47,210 nt of DNA from an uncultured bacterium (GTDB lineage: Bacteria > Bacillota > Clostridia > Lachnospirales > Lachnospiraceae). The notes beneath the pieces are model-generated. The model was not told where the DNA came from, made no database searches, and saw only the letters and a program-made list of their open reading frames with translations. A program made the translations under genes and the position numbers. Shown piece by piece: positions 8,730 through 18,500 of the stretch. Each line of letters begins with the position of its first letter. The stretch's first letter is position 1. The stretch is taken from assembly GCA_947177425.1 (NCBI GenBank), contig CAMWUN010000026.1:1-47210 (forward strand), in the 5' to 3' direction.

Positions 8730-9734
8730 TTAACCGTGCCAGGACTTTGGAATATAGATTTCCTCATATTTGGCTATGGCAAAACGGTCTGTCATAGCGC
8801 CTATGTAGTCACATACAATTTTCTCCTCCGGCTCTCCTTTATCCATTAGTTTAATATAATCCTCCGGCAAAAGTTCCAGATGACGTCTGTAATAGGCATA
8901 CAGGGTCTGCACCAGCATGACGGCCTTGCCCTCTTCGCTTTTCGCCTCTTTATTCTGATAGACTCTCTCGAACATAAACCTGCGCAGATCCTGCATGGCT
9001 TTTGCCACCGGCTCCGACATCTGTATATCGTCTTTCCCGTAACTGGTGCTGACCAGATCATGGATAAAATGATCCAGCCGCTCCCCCGTTGTATACCCTA
9101 TCACATCCCCGATTTCCTTCGGCACATCCGATTCCTTTAAAATCCCCGCCCTGATGGCATCGTCCATATCATGGTGGATGTATGCAATTTTGTCGGAGAA
9201 ACGGACTATCCTTCCCTCCAGCGTGGCAGGCATCCCTTTCGTCTGATGATTCTTGATGCCATCCCTCACTTCCAGTGTCAGATTCAGCCCCATGCCGCCC
9301 TTTTCCAGCACATCTATGGTGCGGACACTCTGGTCGCTGTGACAGAATCCATAAGGGCACACCTCGTTTAAGGCTCTCTCACCTGCATGGCCGAAAGGCG
9401 TATGCCCAAGATCGTGGCCAAGAGCAATGGCCTCCACCAGATCCTCGTTCATCCTAAGGGCCTTGGCAATGGTTCTGGCATTCTGGGAAACTTCCAGCGT
9501 ATGGGTCAGCCTTGTCCTGTAGTGGTCCCCCTCCGGGGACAAAAACACCTGGGTCTTATCCTTAAGACGCCGGAATGATTTGGCATGCAGAATCCTGTCC
9601 CGGTCCCGCTGGTAGACCGGACGGATGTCACACTGCTCCTCCTTGCGCAGACGCCCTTTGGAATCCCTGCTGTGGGCTGCGTAAGGACTTAAATACTCCA
9701 TTTCAAGCTGTTCCAGATTTTCTCGTATGTTCAT
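8730..9734 (-). CDS. dgt: Deoxyguanosinetriphosphate triphosphohydrolase-like protein (HD domain)
   Basis: 334 residues beginning MNIRENLEQLE. The HD phosphohydrolase signature is complete: H in TRLTHTLEVSQ, the HD pair in ALGHDLGHTPFGHAGE, and a downstream Asp in IVRFSDKIAYIHHDMDDA. The family hydrolyses dNTPs to deoxynucleoside and triphosphate. The short ~335-residue form without the E. coli insertions is the usual Gram-positive type. CAGGAG six nt before the ATG at 9734 fixes the start; the longer frame upstream lacks support. It sits just before dnaG, a frequent neighbour in clostridia, consistent with linking dNTP pools to replication. Confidence 0.92.
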   Translation of the reverse strand: MNIRENLEQLEMEYLSPYAAHSRDSKGRLRKEEQCDIRPVYQRDRDRILHAKSFRRLKDKTQVFLSPEGDHYRTRLTHTLEVSQNARTIAKALRMNEDLVEAIALGHDLGHTPFGHAGERALNEVCPYGFCHSDQSVRTIDVLEKGGMGLNLTLEVRDGIKNHQTKGMPATLEGRIVRFSDKIAYIHHDMDDAIRAGILKESDVPKEIGDVIGYTTGERLDHFIHDLVSTSYGKDDIQMSEPVAKAMQDLRRFMFERVYQNKEAKSEEGKAVMLVQTLYAYYRRHLELLPEDYIKLMDKGEPEEKIVCDYIGAMTDRFAIAKYEEIYIPKSWHG

Positions 9735-9841
9735 TGACGGCTCCTGTTTATATATAGGAAACGTCATAAATCTTTTCCTTATGGCGCTTACTATACTCCC
9801 TACTATCATTATTCGGTGCAAAGCGGCAGAATCCTTTTTAT

Positions 9842-10765
9842 TTAACGACAAATCTCATAAATAAATTCTGCATTCTTTTCCATGGCATCATAGGCCGTCT
9901 TTAAGGGCGACATCTGGAATACATGCCACATCCCTTTAAAGATGTCCAGCTTTACGGACACATTGGCCTGTACCATTTTTTTGTGCAGCATGGTTGCATC
10001 GGCAAGAAGGATTTCATTATTCCCCACCTGTATATAGGTAGGGGGAAATGCTGTGAAATCCCCAAAAAGCGGGGAAATAAAGGGATCTTCCAGATTCTGG
10101 CCCTCCACATAATTTTGAATCATCCGCTCCAGATACGCCGCGTCCAGAACAGGATCCAGTTCCGCTCTGGTCTGATGGGTCTTTCCCGAAGAGGTCAGGT
10201 CCGTCCATGGAGACATAAGCAGCACCCCTCTCGGGAGAATCCTTTCCTCCTCCTTCAGTTTAAGAACCAGCGACAGGGCAAGATTTCCTCCTGCGGAATC
10301 CCCGGCAATAATCACATCCCGCGCTCCATAGCCTAAAAGCATCAGATAATTCCATGCTTTCATGGCGTCCTCCGTGGCCGCCGGATAGGGATTCTCCGGC
10401 GCAAGCCTGTAGTCAAAGCAGAGCACATCCATAGATGTGCTTGCAGAAAGCTTGGTGGTCAGTGTCCTTGCATACAGACTGCTTCCAGTGGAATATCCCC
10501 CACCATGGCAGTACAAAATCACATACTTCTTCATATGGGCACGGTTTACCGATACCCACTCCCCGTCCATATCCTGTATTTTCACACTGCGTATCAGCAT
10601 ATCCCTGGAATTTCCCAAAAGCGCCCCTACATGATCCTGGGAAAGCCGGTGCTTTTCAATATCCGCATTGTCAATCATACCGTGAACCTTCCGAATCAGC
10701 CCCATCATATTCTGATTCCTTACTTCCTCGGAAGGTTTCTTAGCCAGTTTCTTTTTCAGTGCCAT
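9842..10765 (-). CDS. HSL-family alpha/beta hydrolase (esterase/lipase)
   Basis: 307 residues. Hormone-sensitive-lipase features: oxyanion-hole HGGG at 87-90, nucleophile elbow GDSAGG at 155-160 (Ser157), probable Asp256 in NEILLADA, and His281 in GMWHVF. The ~60-residue N-terminal cap is typical. No signal peptide, so it is cytoplasmic. It likely cleaves short acyl esters; the substrate is unknown. It is divergent from an acyltransferase gene across a 118-bp promoter region, suggesting opposing acyl-transfer and deacylation roles. It lies ~110 nt upstream of dgt and may head the replication gene run. Confidence 0.85.
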   Translation of the reverse strand: MALKKKLAKKPSEEVRNQNMMGLIRKVHGMIDNADIEKHRLSQDHVGALLGNSRDMLIRSVKIQDMDGEWVSVNRAHMKKYVILYCHGGGYSTGSSLYARTLTTKLSASTSMDVLCFDYRLAPENPYPAATEDAMKAWNYLMLLGYGARDVIIAGDSAGGNLALSLVLKLKEEERILPRGVLLMSPWTDLTSSGKTHQTRAELDPVLDAAYLERMIQNYVEGQNLEDPFISPLFGDFTAFPPTYIQVGNNEILLADATMLHKKMVQANVSVKLDIFKGMWHVFQMSPLKTAYDAMEKNAEFIYEICR

Positions 10766-10796
10766 AAATTCTCCTTATTCTATAAGATTTGCGTCT

Positions 10797-10830
10797 ATTT
10801 TAACACATTTATAGATTTATGTGGTATACT
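10797..10830. promoter_or_regulatory. Divergent extended -10 promoters (esterase and acyltransferase)
   Basis: Rightward: TGG-TATACT with the -10 hexamer at 10825-10830. Leftward: TGT-TAAAAT with the -10 at 10797-10802 on the minus strand. Both are extended -10 elements (TGn) with poor -35 boxes, and they overlap in an AT-rich gap, so expression of the two genes may interfere or be co-regulated. Confidence 0.6.
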
Positions 10831-10883
10831 AATTACTAATTTAAGAATTTTATATTTTTCAGGAAGCAGGATGGAAATTTGAC

Positions 10884-12260
10884 TTGAGGAATCGAAACAG
10901 AAATTCAGAAGAATCAAAAGTACAATCAAATAAAGTTCCGGTACCGGGGAAAGGCAGGAACCGTTCCACCCCCAAAGTCTGGTACAAACTGGATTTATCC
11001 GCCATCGTGTATCCCACTTTGCAGCGCAGGGATTTTTCTTCAGTGTACCGTTTATCAGTGGTGCTGAAAGAAGCGGTTGATCCTGAAATACTCCAGCAGG
11101 CGGCGGATATTGCCCTGACCCGTTTTCCCACCTACAAAACGGCTATCCGCAAAGGACTTTTCTGGCGCTATTTAGAGCCTAACAACCGGCCCGGCCCTTT
11201 TGTGCAGAGGGATATACGCAATTTCTGTATGCCTATGCCTTTTAAGGCCGGAAACCGCTATCTGCTCCGCATTTATTATTATGGCCGCCGCATTTCTCTG
11301 GAAGCCCACCATTGTCTTGGGGACGGTACTGGAGGAATGTGCGTGCTTATGACCATCACCGCCGTATATCTGCGCCTTCTGGGACATCAGATATCCAACG
11401 GCTATTTTGTCATGGATGTAAACGAGCCTCCTGACCCGGAGGAACTGGAAGACGCCTATATGCGTTATGCCAATGCCAAAGTATGCCCCCCGCGGCCCGG
11501 CGAAAAAACCTACCGCGTCCGGGGCGCCCGGGAGCCTTTTTATACTTTTAACATTATTGACGGAATCATGTCCGTAAAAGAAGTCATGGAAGTAGCCCGG
11601 AACTATAACGCCACCATCACGGAATATTTAAACTCTGTGCTCCTTTACGCCCTGCTGCAGAAACAGCAGTCTGAATGGCATCTGAAACTGCGCCCTGTGA
11701 AAATCGCCATGCCGGTTAACCTGCGGCGCTTTTTTCCCTCCAAAACCCTTCGCAATTTCATTACTATGGTATATCCTGCCATTGATCCAAGGCTGGGGGA
11801 TTATACCTTTGAGGAAATTGTGCATCAGGTGCATAATTACATGCAATATTATATCAATGAAAAATTTTTAAAAGGGGATATCACCACCAATGCCAGCACA
11901 CAGCGAAACCCCTTTATCCGGGTAGTGCCTCTTTTCATCAAAGACTTTGTGGTCAGACAGTTTTACACACGGGTGCAGGATAAGAACTCTTCCGCAGGGC
12001 TTACGAATATGGGCGCCCTGAAAGTGCCCGAAGACATGAAACCTTATATCGAACGGTTCGACATCTATATGGGGCAGCCCTTTTCCTGCCGCACCAACTG
12101 CGCTGTCATAAGCTTTGAAGACACACTGACCATCAATTTTGCCAGCAACATTATGGAAACGGATGTGGAACGGTATTTTTTCAGGAAACTGGTTGCTGAC
12201 GGCATTCATGTGACCATTGAAAGCAACCGGCAGAACCTTCAGGAATATATGGAAAGGTAG
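10884..12260 (+). CDS. Condensation-domain-fold (alcohol acetyltransferase-like) acyltransferase
   Basis: 458 residues. It carries the catalytic HHxxxDG motif as AHHCLGDGTGG (about 140-150), in a protein with the two-lobed CoA-dependent acyltransferase/condensation superfamily pattern (N-lobe through ~190; C-lobe with the DFVVRQFY and later TNMGALKVPEDM segments). Such stand-alone proteins transfer acyl groups to hydroxyls or amines; the substrate is unknown. No thiolation or adenylation domain is nearby, so it is not an NRPS fragment. The first in-frame start is TTG at 10884; no ATG occurs until residue ~106, and a neighbouring ATG (10871) stops after three codons. The next gene starts 43 nt downstream and is probably cotranscribed. 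Confidence 0.75.
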   Translation: MRNRNRNSEESKVQSNKVPVPGKGRNRSTPKVWYKLDLSAIVYPTLQRRDFSSVYRLSVVLKEAVDPEILQQAADIALTRFPTYKTAIRKGLFWRYLEPNNRPGPFVQRDIRNFCMPMPFKAGNRYLLRIYYYGRRISLEAHHCLGDGTGGMCVLMTITAVYLRLLGHQISNGYFVMDVNEPPDPEELEDAYMRYANAKVCPPRPGEKTYRVRGAREPFYTFNIIDGIMSVKEVMEVARNYNATITEYLNSVLLYALLQKQQSEWHLKLRPVKIAMPVNLRRFFPSKTLRNFITMVYPAIDPRLGDYTFEEIVHQVHNYMQYYINEKFLKGDITTNASTQRNPFIRVVPLFIKDFVVRQFYTRVQDKNSSAGLTNMGALKVPEDMKPYIERFDIYMGQPFSCRTNCAVISFEDTLTINFASNIMETDVERYFFRKLVADGIHVTIESNRQNLQEYMER

Positions 12261-12303
12261 CGTATCTGTCAAATTATATTTAATAGAAAGAAAGGAATCC
12301 GCC

Positions 12304-13008
12304 ATGTCATATTGCGTAAACTGCGGTGTGGAGTTAGAGCCTTCCCTCACGGAATGCCCCCTATGCAATACACCTGTAATCAATCCTAAAGAACTTTACA
12401 ACCTAAAAAAAACTTCTCCCTATCCAAAGGAGCGGGGGCAGGTAGACGTGGTAAAAAGAAAGGATTTGACAATCCTCACCTGTATTGTGCTGGGCGCCAC
12501 ATCCTTAAGCTGTCTCCTGCTCAACCTTTTTGTATTCTCCCAGGGGCCCTGGTCCCTTTTTATTATCGGCGCCTGCCTGATTTTATTCGTACTTTCTATT
12601 CCGGCCCTTATCTACACAAAACTGCCTATCTATATTTCCCTGTTGTTTGACGGCGTTGCTGTGGGGCTGTATCTGTATATGATTACCTTTAATACCGCCT
12701 CAAGCCAGTGGTTTACCGGGCTTGCCCTTCCCATCGTTGCCCTGACTACAATTTTAGTGGAAATATTCGCCCTGCTGCTCCGCTCTTTTCCGGTTTCTTT
12801 TATCACCACGGCTCTGTACTTTTTCGCTGAAGCGGCTTTTTTATGCGTAGGAATTGAACTGTTAATTGATCATTACACAGAAAGCCCCGTAAGGCTGGTC
12901 TGGTCTGCGGTGGTTCTCACTGTATGCAGTGTTATCGTGGTGCTGCTCATCACAGTGCTGTCCAGAAGAAGGCTGCGGGATGCATTAAGAAGGCGCCTGC
13001 ATTTTTGA
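12304..13008 (+). CDS. Zinc-ribbon multi-pass membrane protein (DUF6320-like)
   Basis: 234 residues. The N-terminus MSYCVNCGVELEPSLTECPLCN is a four-cysteine zinc ribbon, followed by a ~30-residue linker and about six hydrophobic segments from residue 55 to 220, then an arginine-rich tail (SRRRLRDALRRRLHF). I believe this is the DUF6320 family, often found next to the acyltransferase type encoded upstream; function unknown. The start is ATG at 12304 with AAAGGAA eight nt upstream; a longer frame runs back into the acyltransferase gene without support. It may anchor the acyltransferase to the membrane (inference). Confidence 0.78.
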   Translation: MSYCVNCGVELEPSLTECPLCNTPVINPKELYNLKKTSPYPKERGQVDVVKRKDLTILTCIVLGATSLSCLLLNLFVFSQGPWSLFIIGACLILFVLSIPALIYTKLPIYISLLFDGVAVGLYLYMITFNTASSQWFTGLALPIVALTTILVEIFALLLRSFPVSFITTALYFFAEAAFLCVGIELLIDHYTESPVRLVWSAVVLTVCSVIVVLLITVLSRRRLRDALRRRLHF

Positions 13009-13033
13009 TGATACAGCCGCCCATAATATTTAT

Positions 13034-13408
13034 TCAATATTTTCCTTCATAATCCGTTCCAGTTTCCTCCGACATCCTGACAATGTATTTGTCAGGATTT
13101 TTCTTCATGTTAAGCAGCGTATCAAATGCCAGCAGCACCATCCGCTCCCTGTTTTCCCTGGTCCCTGTGTTGTCCCGGTCCAGCCTTGCCTTAAAATGAT
13201 CCATCTGCCATATCAGCACATCCACCACACTGATGCCCTCCACCTTTACCGTACAGGCAAAATTCTCATGAACCATATAATAGCAGAATTCCTCATAAAT
13301 CTCTTCATCGTCTTTAAGCTTCTCAAAAAATGCAGCGGCAAACGCCTCGTCTTCCCCTGCGCCCGCGCACAGCGTCCCTATATAATCCATGACCGTTTTA
13401 TCTTCCAT
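13034..13408 (-). CDS. Conserved hypothetical acidic protein
   Basis: 124 residues, mostly helical and acidic (MEDKTVMDYIGTL at the start, MSEETGTDYEGKY at the end), with no signal peptide, membrane segment or metal motif. I do not recognise a domain. It is convergent with the zinc-ribbon gene (25 bp apart) and divergent from the two-component system. It has its own near-consensus promoter (13469-13497) and AAAGGA ribosome site, so it appears to be a genuine expressed gene. Confidence 0.75.
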   Translation of the reverse strand: MEDKTVMDYIGTLCAGAGEDEAFAAAFFEKLKDDEEIYEEFCYYMVHENFACTVKVEGISVVDVLIWQMDHFKARLDRDNTGTRENRERMVLLAFDTLLNMKKNPDKYIVRMSEETGTDYEGKY

Positions 13409-13468
13409 ATATTTATCCTTTCAACCAGTGCCTTGGCTGATACCCAATGCTTTTTTAAGTTTCTATTT

Positions 13469-13497
13469 ATTATATCCCGCCGTGTTTTATAAGTCAA
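13469..13497 (-). promoter_or_regulatory. Promoter of the 124-residue protein
   Basis: On the minus strand TTGACT (13492-13497) and TATAAT (13469-13474) are separated by 17 nt. Confidence 0.8.
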
Positions 13498-13567
13498 TTG
13501 CCAAAGGTTTAGTTGGGCCCTTTTATGCAAATAAAAATTCATTTTTGATGTAAAAAAAAGAAATATC

Positions 13568-13576
13568 TGTTATAAT
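13568..13576 (+). promoter_or_regulatory. Extended -10 promoter of the two-component system
   Basis: TGT-TATAAT (-10 hexamer 13571-13576) lies 35 nt before the regulator start. The -35 is poor (TTGATG at 13545, spacing 20). It overlaps the upstream ATG at 13575, which argues against that ATG as the start. Confidence 0.6.
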
Positions 13577-13610
13577 GAAATGTCAGGAACATGTACCAGG
13601 AGGAGAACTT

Positions 13611-14309
13611 ATGAGTGAAAAAATACTAATTGTCGATGATGAAAAGGAAATTACCGACCTTATTTCTCTTTATCTGCAAAATGAAAATTATACTGTTTTT
13701 CCTTTTTATGATCCCATAGAAGCCTGTAAATTAGCCGAAACCGAAGATCTGGATTTAGCAATTTTAGATGTAATGATGCCAAAAATGGATGGTTTCAAGC
13801 TGTGCCAGAAAATCCGCGAGCAGCACAACTATCCAATTATTATGTTAACTGCAAGAGAGGAGGAAGTGGACAAAATTACGGGGCTCACTCTGGGCGCCGA
13901 TGATTATATGACCAAACCTTTCCGTCCTTTAGAGCTGATTGCCCGCGTAAAAGCACAACTCAGAAGGTACAAAAAGTACAATATGCCCACACTTGCAGAG
14001 GATTCCCATATTATAACCCATGGCGGCCTTATGCTCAACAGTCTCACCCATGAGTGTACCCTGGATGAAAAGCCCCTCTCCCTCACCCCTACTGAATTCA
14101 CCATTCTCTATGTATTGTGCCAGAAAAGGGGACAGGTCATCAGCGCCGAAGAGTTATTCCATGCAGTCTGGGGCGAGGAATATTTCAGTAAAAGTAATAA
14201 CACCATTACGGTACACATCCGGCATTTACGTGAAAAGATGAACGATTCTTTTGAAGATCCAAAGTACATCAAAACGGTCTGGGGGTGTGGATACAAAATT
14301 GAAAATTAA
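13611..14309 (+). CDS. OmpR/PhoB-family response regulator (VanR-like)
   Basis: 232 residues. A receiver domain (1-118) has acidic pair DD (9-10), phospho-acceptor Asp53 in LDVMMPKMDG, Thr in MLTARE and Lys in DDYMTKPF. It is followed by a winged-helix DNA-binding domain (about 135-230; LTPTEFTILYVLC, NNTITVHIRHLREK, VWGCGYKI). The ATG at 13611 has CAGGAGGAG upstream. The product resembles VanR-type regulators, but no vanHAX-like genes are present. The kinase gene overlaps its 3' end, so the pair is cotranscribed. Target genes unknown. Confidence 0.92.
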   Translation: MSEKILIVDDEKEITDLISLYLQNENYTVFPFYDPIEACKLAETEDLDLAILDVMMPKMDGFKLCQKIREQHNYPIIMLTAREEEVDKITGLTLGADDYMTKPFRPLELIARVKAQLRRYKKYNMPTLAEDSHIITHGGLMLNSLTHECTLDEKPLSLTPTEFTILYVLCQKRGQVISAEELFHAVWGEEYFSKSNNTITVHIRHLREKMNDSFEDPKYIKTVWGCGYKIEN

Positions 14310-15441
14310 AGATAAAACCAGATTTATTATATTTCTGATTGCCTGTATCTGTCTCACTTTAGGGCTGGGGTTCGGCATCTACTATCTGGCGGATGTGGTT
14401 TTCAATGGTTCCTTTCTTGACTGGCTGGCAGAGCATTATTTTTATATTGAATCCCGTTATGATCCAGAAAAGGGAACCGGCTATTTTTACCGTCCCAACT
14501 GGCTGAAAATCAAAGGGCTTGTGCTCACTATATTCTTTATCATACTTACGCTCTGGGCCCTTTCCATTTATCTGGCCGCCCATTTCCACGCCCAAAAACA
14601 GGTGCGCAGGTCTATTTCACGCACCAGCCGTATGCTCCATGCCTATATGCACCACGACCTTGATTCCAACGATGTGTTCCCTCCTGCCTATGCAGAGGTC
14701 GCCACCCAGATTGTACAGATTAAATCCACCATGCAGCGTCATGAACAGGCCATGAAAGATGAAACTGACCGCAAAAATGACCTGATTACTTATCTGGCCC
14801 ACGATTTGAAGACACCCCTTACTTCCGTCATCGGCCATCTGGATTTGCTTGAGGAGGCTGCAGATATGCCGGAAGCCCAGCGCAGGAAATATATACATAT
14901 CACCCTGGAAAAGGCCCTTCGCCTTGAAAAGCTGATCAACGAATTTTTTGAAATCACAAGATACAATCTCCAGCAGATTATCCTTGAGAAGGAAGTCATT
15001 GACCTCTCCTTCATGCTGATGCAGCTTACCGATGAATTTTATCCGCTGCTGTCAAACCATGGCAACACCATTGAACTTCAGACTGAAGAAGACCTTACCG
15101 TCTACGGGGACTCCATGAAGCTTGCCAGAGTCTTCAACAATATTTTAAAAAATGCCATTTCATACAGCTATCCCAACACGCCAATCAAGGTTTATGCGGG
15201 AAAACGGGAAAAGGATATTTTCATCTGCTTTATCAATCAGGGAAAAACCATTCCTGCCGAAAAGCTGAATGCCATCTTTGAGAAATTCTTCCGCATGGAC
15301 GAAGCCCGCAATACCAACACCGGAGGCGCCGGACTGGGGCTTGCCATCGCCAAAGAAATTGTCATCCTCCACGGAGGGCTTATCAATGCTTCCAGTGAAA
15401 ATGAAATGACCACTTTCAGCGTGTCCCTGCCTCTCTATTAG
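14287..15441 (+). CDS. Membrane sensor histidine kinase (VanS-like)
   Basis: About 384 residues. TM helices at ~12-34 and ~75-97 enclose a short ~40-residue extracytoplasmic loop. A HAMP-like linker, the HisKA motif YLAHDLKTPLTSVIGHLDLL (phospho-acceptor His172) and a HATPase_c domain (N box KNAISYS, G box GGAGLGLAIAKEI) follow. The start is uncertain: GTG at 14287 or TTG at 14299, both inside the end of the regulator gene; a TTG at 14251 looks too early. The small sensor loop suggests a membrane or cell-wall signal. Partner of the adjacent response regulator. Confidence 0.9.
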   Translation: MDTKLKIKDKTRFIIFLIACICLTLGLGFGIYYLADVVFNGSFLDWLAEHYFYIESRYDPEKGTGYFYRPNWLKIKGLVLTIFFIILTLWALSIYLAAHFHAQKQVRRSISRTSRMLHAYMHHDLDSNDVFPPAYAEVATQIVQIKSTMQRHEQAMKDETDRKNDLITYLAHDLKTPLTSVIGHLDLLEEAADMPEAQRRKYIHITLEKALRLEKLINEFFEITRYNLQQIILEKEVIDLSFMLMQLTDEFYPLLSNHGNTIELQTEEDLTVYGDSMKLARVFNNILKNAISYSYPNTPIKVYAGKREKDIFICFINQGKTIPAEKLNAIFEKFFRMDEARNTNTGGAGLGLAIAKEIVILHGGLINASSENEMTTFSVSLPLY

Positions 15442-15459
15442 AATAATATAATGCAAACA

Positions 15460-15501
15460 AGCGGTTCTGGAGTAAAATTCATTTTCCGCTCCAAAACCGC
15501 T
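15460..15501. terminator. Hairpin between convergent kinase and purL genes
   Basis: AGCGGTT (15460-15466) pairs with AACCGCT (15495-15501), and TGGAG (15468-15472) with CTCCA (15489-15493). No long T run follows on either side, but the position between convergent 3' ends fits a bidirectional terminator. Confidence 0.45.
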
Positions 15502-15582
15502 CTGCGCTTCATTATTTTGTATAAAAACCGATTCCAGTCCGCCTTTAGAATCAGACTGATATCTTACAAATTCAACATATCA

Positions 15583-18500
15583 TTATCTGAAATATTCCAC
15601 CCCGGATTCAAATATCTTCAAATCCTGCTGTCCGTAAATATTTACAGCCACGCCGTCCCCACGGCGTTCCGCGTGGGCCATCTTCCCATAGCATCTTCCA
15701 TCCGGGGATGTAATTCCCTCAATAGCCCCATAAGAGCCATTAATGTTCCACTCCTCATCCATGGAAACATTCCCCTCCGGGTCTGCGTACTGGGTTGCCA
15801 CCTGCCCGTTTGCAAAGAGTTTTCCAATCCACTCTTTAGACGCAACAAACCGGCCTTCCCCGTGGGATGCAGGCGTTACATAGACAGCCCCCGGTTCTGC
15901 CCCCATAAGCCAGGGGGATTTATTGGAGACCACTTTTGTATAAACCATTTTGGAAATATGGCGGTTTATGGTATTAAATGTCAGGGTCGGTGACTCCTGG
16001 GTCTGCCCTGTAATCTCACCATAAGGCACCAGCCCCAATTTAATCAGTGCCTGGAAACCGTTGCAGATGCCAAGTGCAAGGCCATCCCTCTCATTTAACA
16101 ACTTCATAACCGCTTCTTTTATATGTGCATTCTGGAATGCGGTAGCAAAAAACTTGGCGCTGCCATCGGGTTCGTCGCCTGCGGAAAATCCTCCGGGGAA
16201 CATGATAATCTGTGCCCCTGCTATATCTTTTTCAAAGACCGCCACCGACTGCCTGATTTCTTCCGCCGACTGGTTTCTGAATACCCTTGTGACCACATCA
16301 GCCCCGGCCCGCCGGAATGCCTTTGCACTGTCATACTCACAGTTGGTTCCCGGAAATACCGGAATAAATACCACAGGCTTTGCCACTTTATTTTTACAGA
16401 TATAAATCTTATCTGTGTTGTAAACATCAGATTTTACAGGTTCGGTACCCTTATCCGCCTTAGTGGGGAATACCTTTTCCAGTCTGGACTTCCACGCATC
16501 CAGCGCCTCTTCCATGGTGACAGTAATATCCTGCCAGGTAAAAAGGCCGTCATTTCTCACAACAGCAGCTTTTCTGAACTTAAGGCCGTCCGTCTGGGGA
16601 TATTTCTCATCCAGAAGTTCCTGCGCATCCCAGGCGCTCATCTCCAGTACAATGTCACCCAGACAGTTTTCAAACAAATCCGCCTTTTTCAGTTCAGAGT
16701 CAAATTCCACACCCAGCATATTTCCAAAGGCCATCTTGGAAACCCCTGCCACAAGTCCGGCTGAATCCAGCGCATAAGCGGATTTCACCTTGCCGGCACG
16801 CATCAGTTCTGTAATAAAGCGGTAAGTCTGCATAACATGTTCGTAGACAGGGATATCGTACTCGTCCTTGTCAAACCAGAACTGAACCAGCACATTGCCC
16901 GCCTCTTTCAGTTCCGGTGTTATCACATCCTTCTTTCCTGCCACATCCACTGCAAAAGATACCAGGGTGGGCGGCACATCAATTTCATTAAAGGAGCCTG
17001 ACATGCTGTCCTTTCCTCCTATGGAAGGAAGGCCGTATCCAATCTGGGCATCATAAGCCCCAAGGAGGGCTGCAAAAGGCTGGCTCCATCTTTCCGCATC
17101 GGATGTCATACGTTTGAAATATTCCTGGAAGGTGAAACGGATTTTACTGAAATCGCCGCCTCCCGCCACAATTTTAGCCATGGATTCCGTCACCGCATAA
17201 ACAGCTCCATGATAAGGACTCCAAGACGAAAGGTACGGGTCAAATCCATAACTCATCATTGTCACCGTATCGGTCTTCCCCTTGAGCACCGGAAGCTTTG
17301 CAATCATGGTCTGGGTTTCCGTAAGCTGGTATTTACCCCCATAAGGCATGACCACGCTTCCTGCGCCGATGGAAGAATCAAACATCTCTACCAGACCTTT
17401 TTGGGAACATACGTTAAGGCCGTTTAATTCCTTCAGCCATGCCCCTTTTATATCGTTATCGTCCAGCAGCTTTTTCACTTCCGGATCTGCAATCTGCTTC
17501 AAATAATTTTCTTCTGGAACAGGCACATCCACCATCACATTCGTCTCCTGGTGTGCGCCGTTGGTATCCAGAAAGGCTCTGGAAATATTTACAATTTCCT
17601 CTCCCCGCCACTTAAGTACCAGTCTGGGGCTCTCAGTCACCACAGCCACCGGAACGGCTTCCAGATTTTCCTCTGCGGCATAGCCTAAGAACTCCTCTAC
17701 CTTCCCGGGGTCAACCACCACCGCCATTCTCTCCTGTGATTCCGAGATTGCCAGTTCCGTGCCGTCCAGCCCGGCATACTTTTTGGGCACCTTATCCAAA
17801 TCCACTACAAGGCCGGGCGCCAGTTCCCCTATGGCTACGGAAACGCCGCCTGCGCCGAAATCGTTACACTTCTTTATGATCCTGCTGACTTCCCCTCTGC
17901 GGAAAAGTCTCTGTATTTTACGCTCTGTGGGTGCGTTGCCCTTCTGTACCTCCGCCCCGCATTTTTCAATGGAACTTTCTGTATGTACCTTGGAAGATCC
18001 GGTTGCTCCGCCGCAGCCGTCCCGCCCTGTCCTTCCTCCAAGAAGTATAATAATGTCATCCGGGTCGGAATTTTCCCTGATTACATTCCCTCTGGGAGCT
18101 GCCCCCATGACAGCGCCGATTTCCATACGCTTTGCCACATAACTGGGATGGTAAATCTCCTTCACATAGCCAGTGGCAAGGCCAATCTGGTTGCCGTAAG
18201 AAGAATAACCGCCAGCCGCGCCTCTTACCAGCTTTTTCTGGGGAAGCTTGCCTTTAAGGGTCTGGGATGCGGGAAGGGTGGGATCTGCTGCCCCGGTCAC
18301 ACGCATCGCCTGATAGACATAACCCCTTCCCGACAGGGGATCCCTGATGGCTCCCCCAAGGCAGGTGGCAGCCCCGCCGAAAGGCTCTATTTCCGTAGGG
18401 TGGTTATGGGTTTCATTTTTGAAGAATACAAGCCACTCCTCCGTCACTGGGCCGTCCCCGTAGTCCATCTCAACGGGTACCACAACGGAACAGGCATTAA

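Noticed and set aside
10884-12260. NRPS condensation domain of a biosynthetic cluster
   Set aside because: No adenylation, carrier or thioesterase domains are nearby; it is a stand-alone acyltransferase.
13575-13610. Upstream ATG for the response regulator
   Set aside because: It overlaps the predicted -10 hexamer, and the ATG at 13611 has a strong ribosome site.
13611-15441. Vancomycin resistance locus
   Set aside because: The two-component pair resembles VanRS, but no ligase, dehydrogenase or dipeptidase genes follow.
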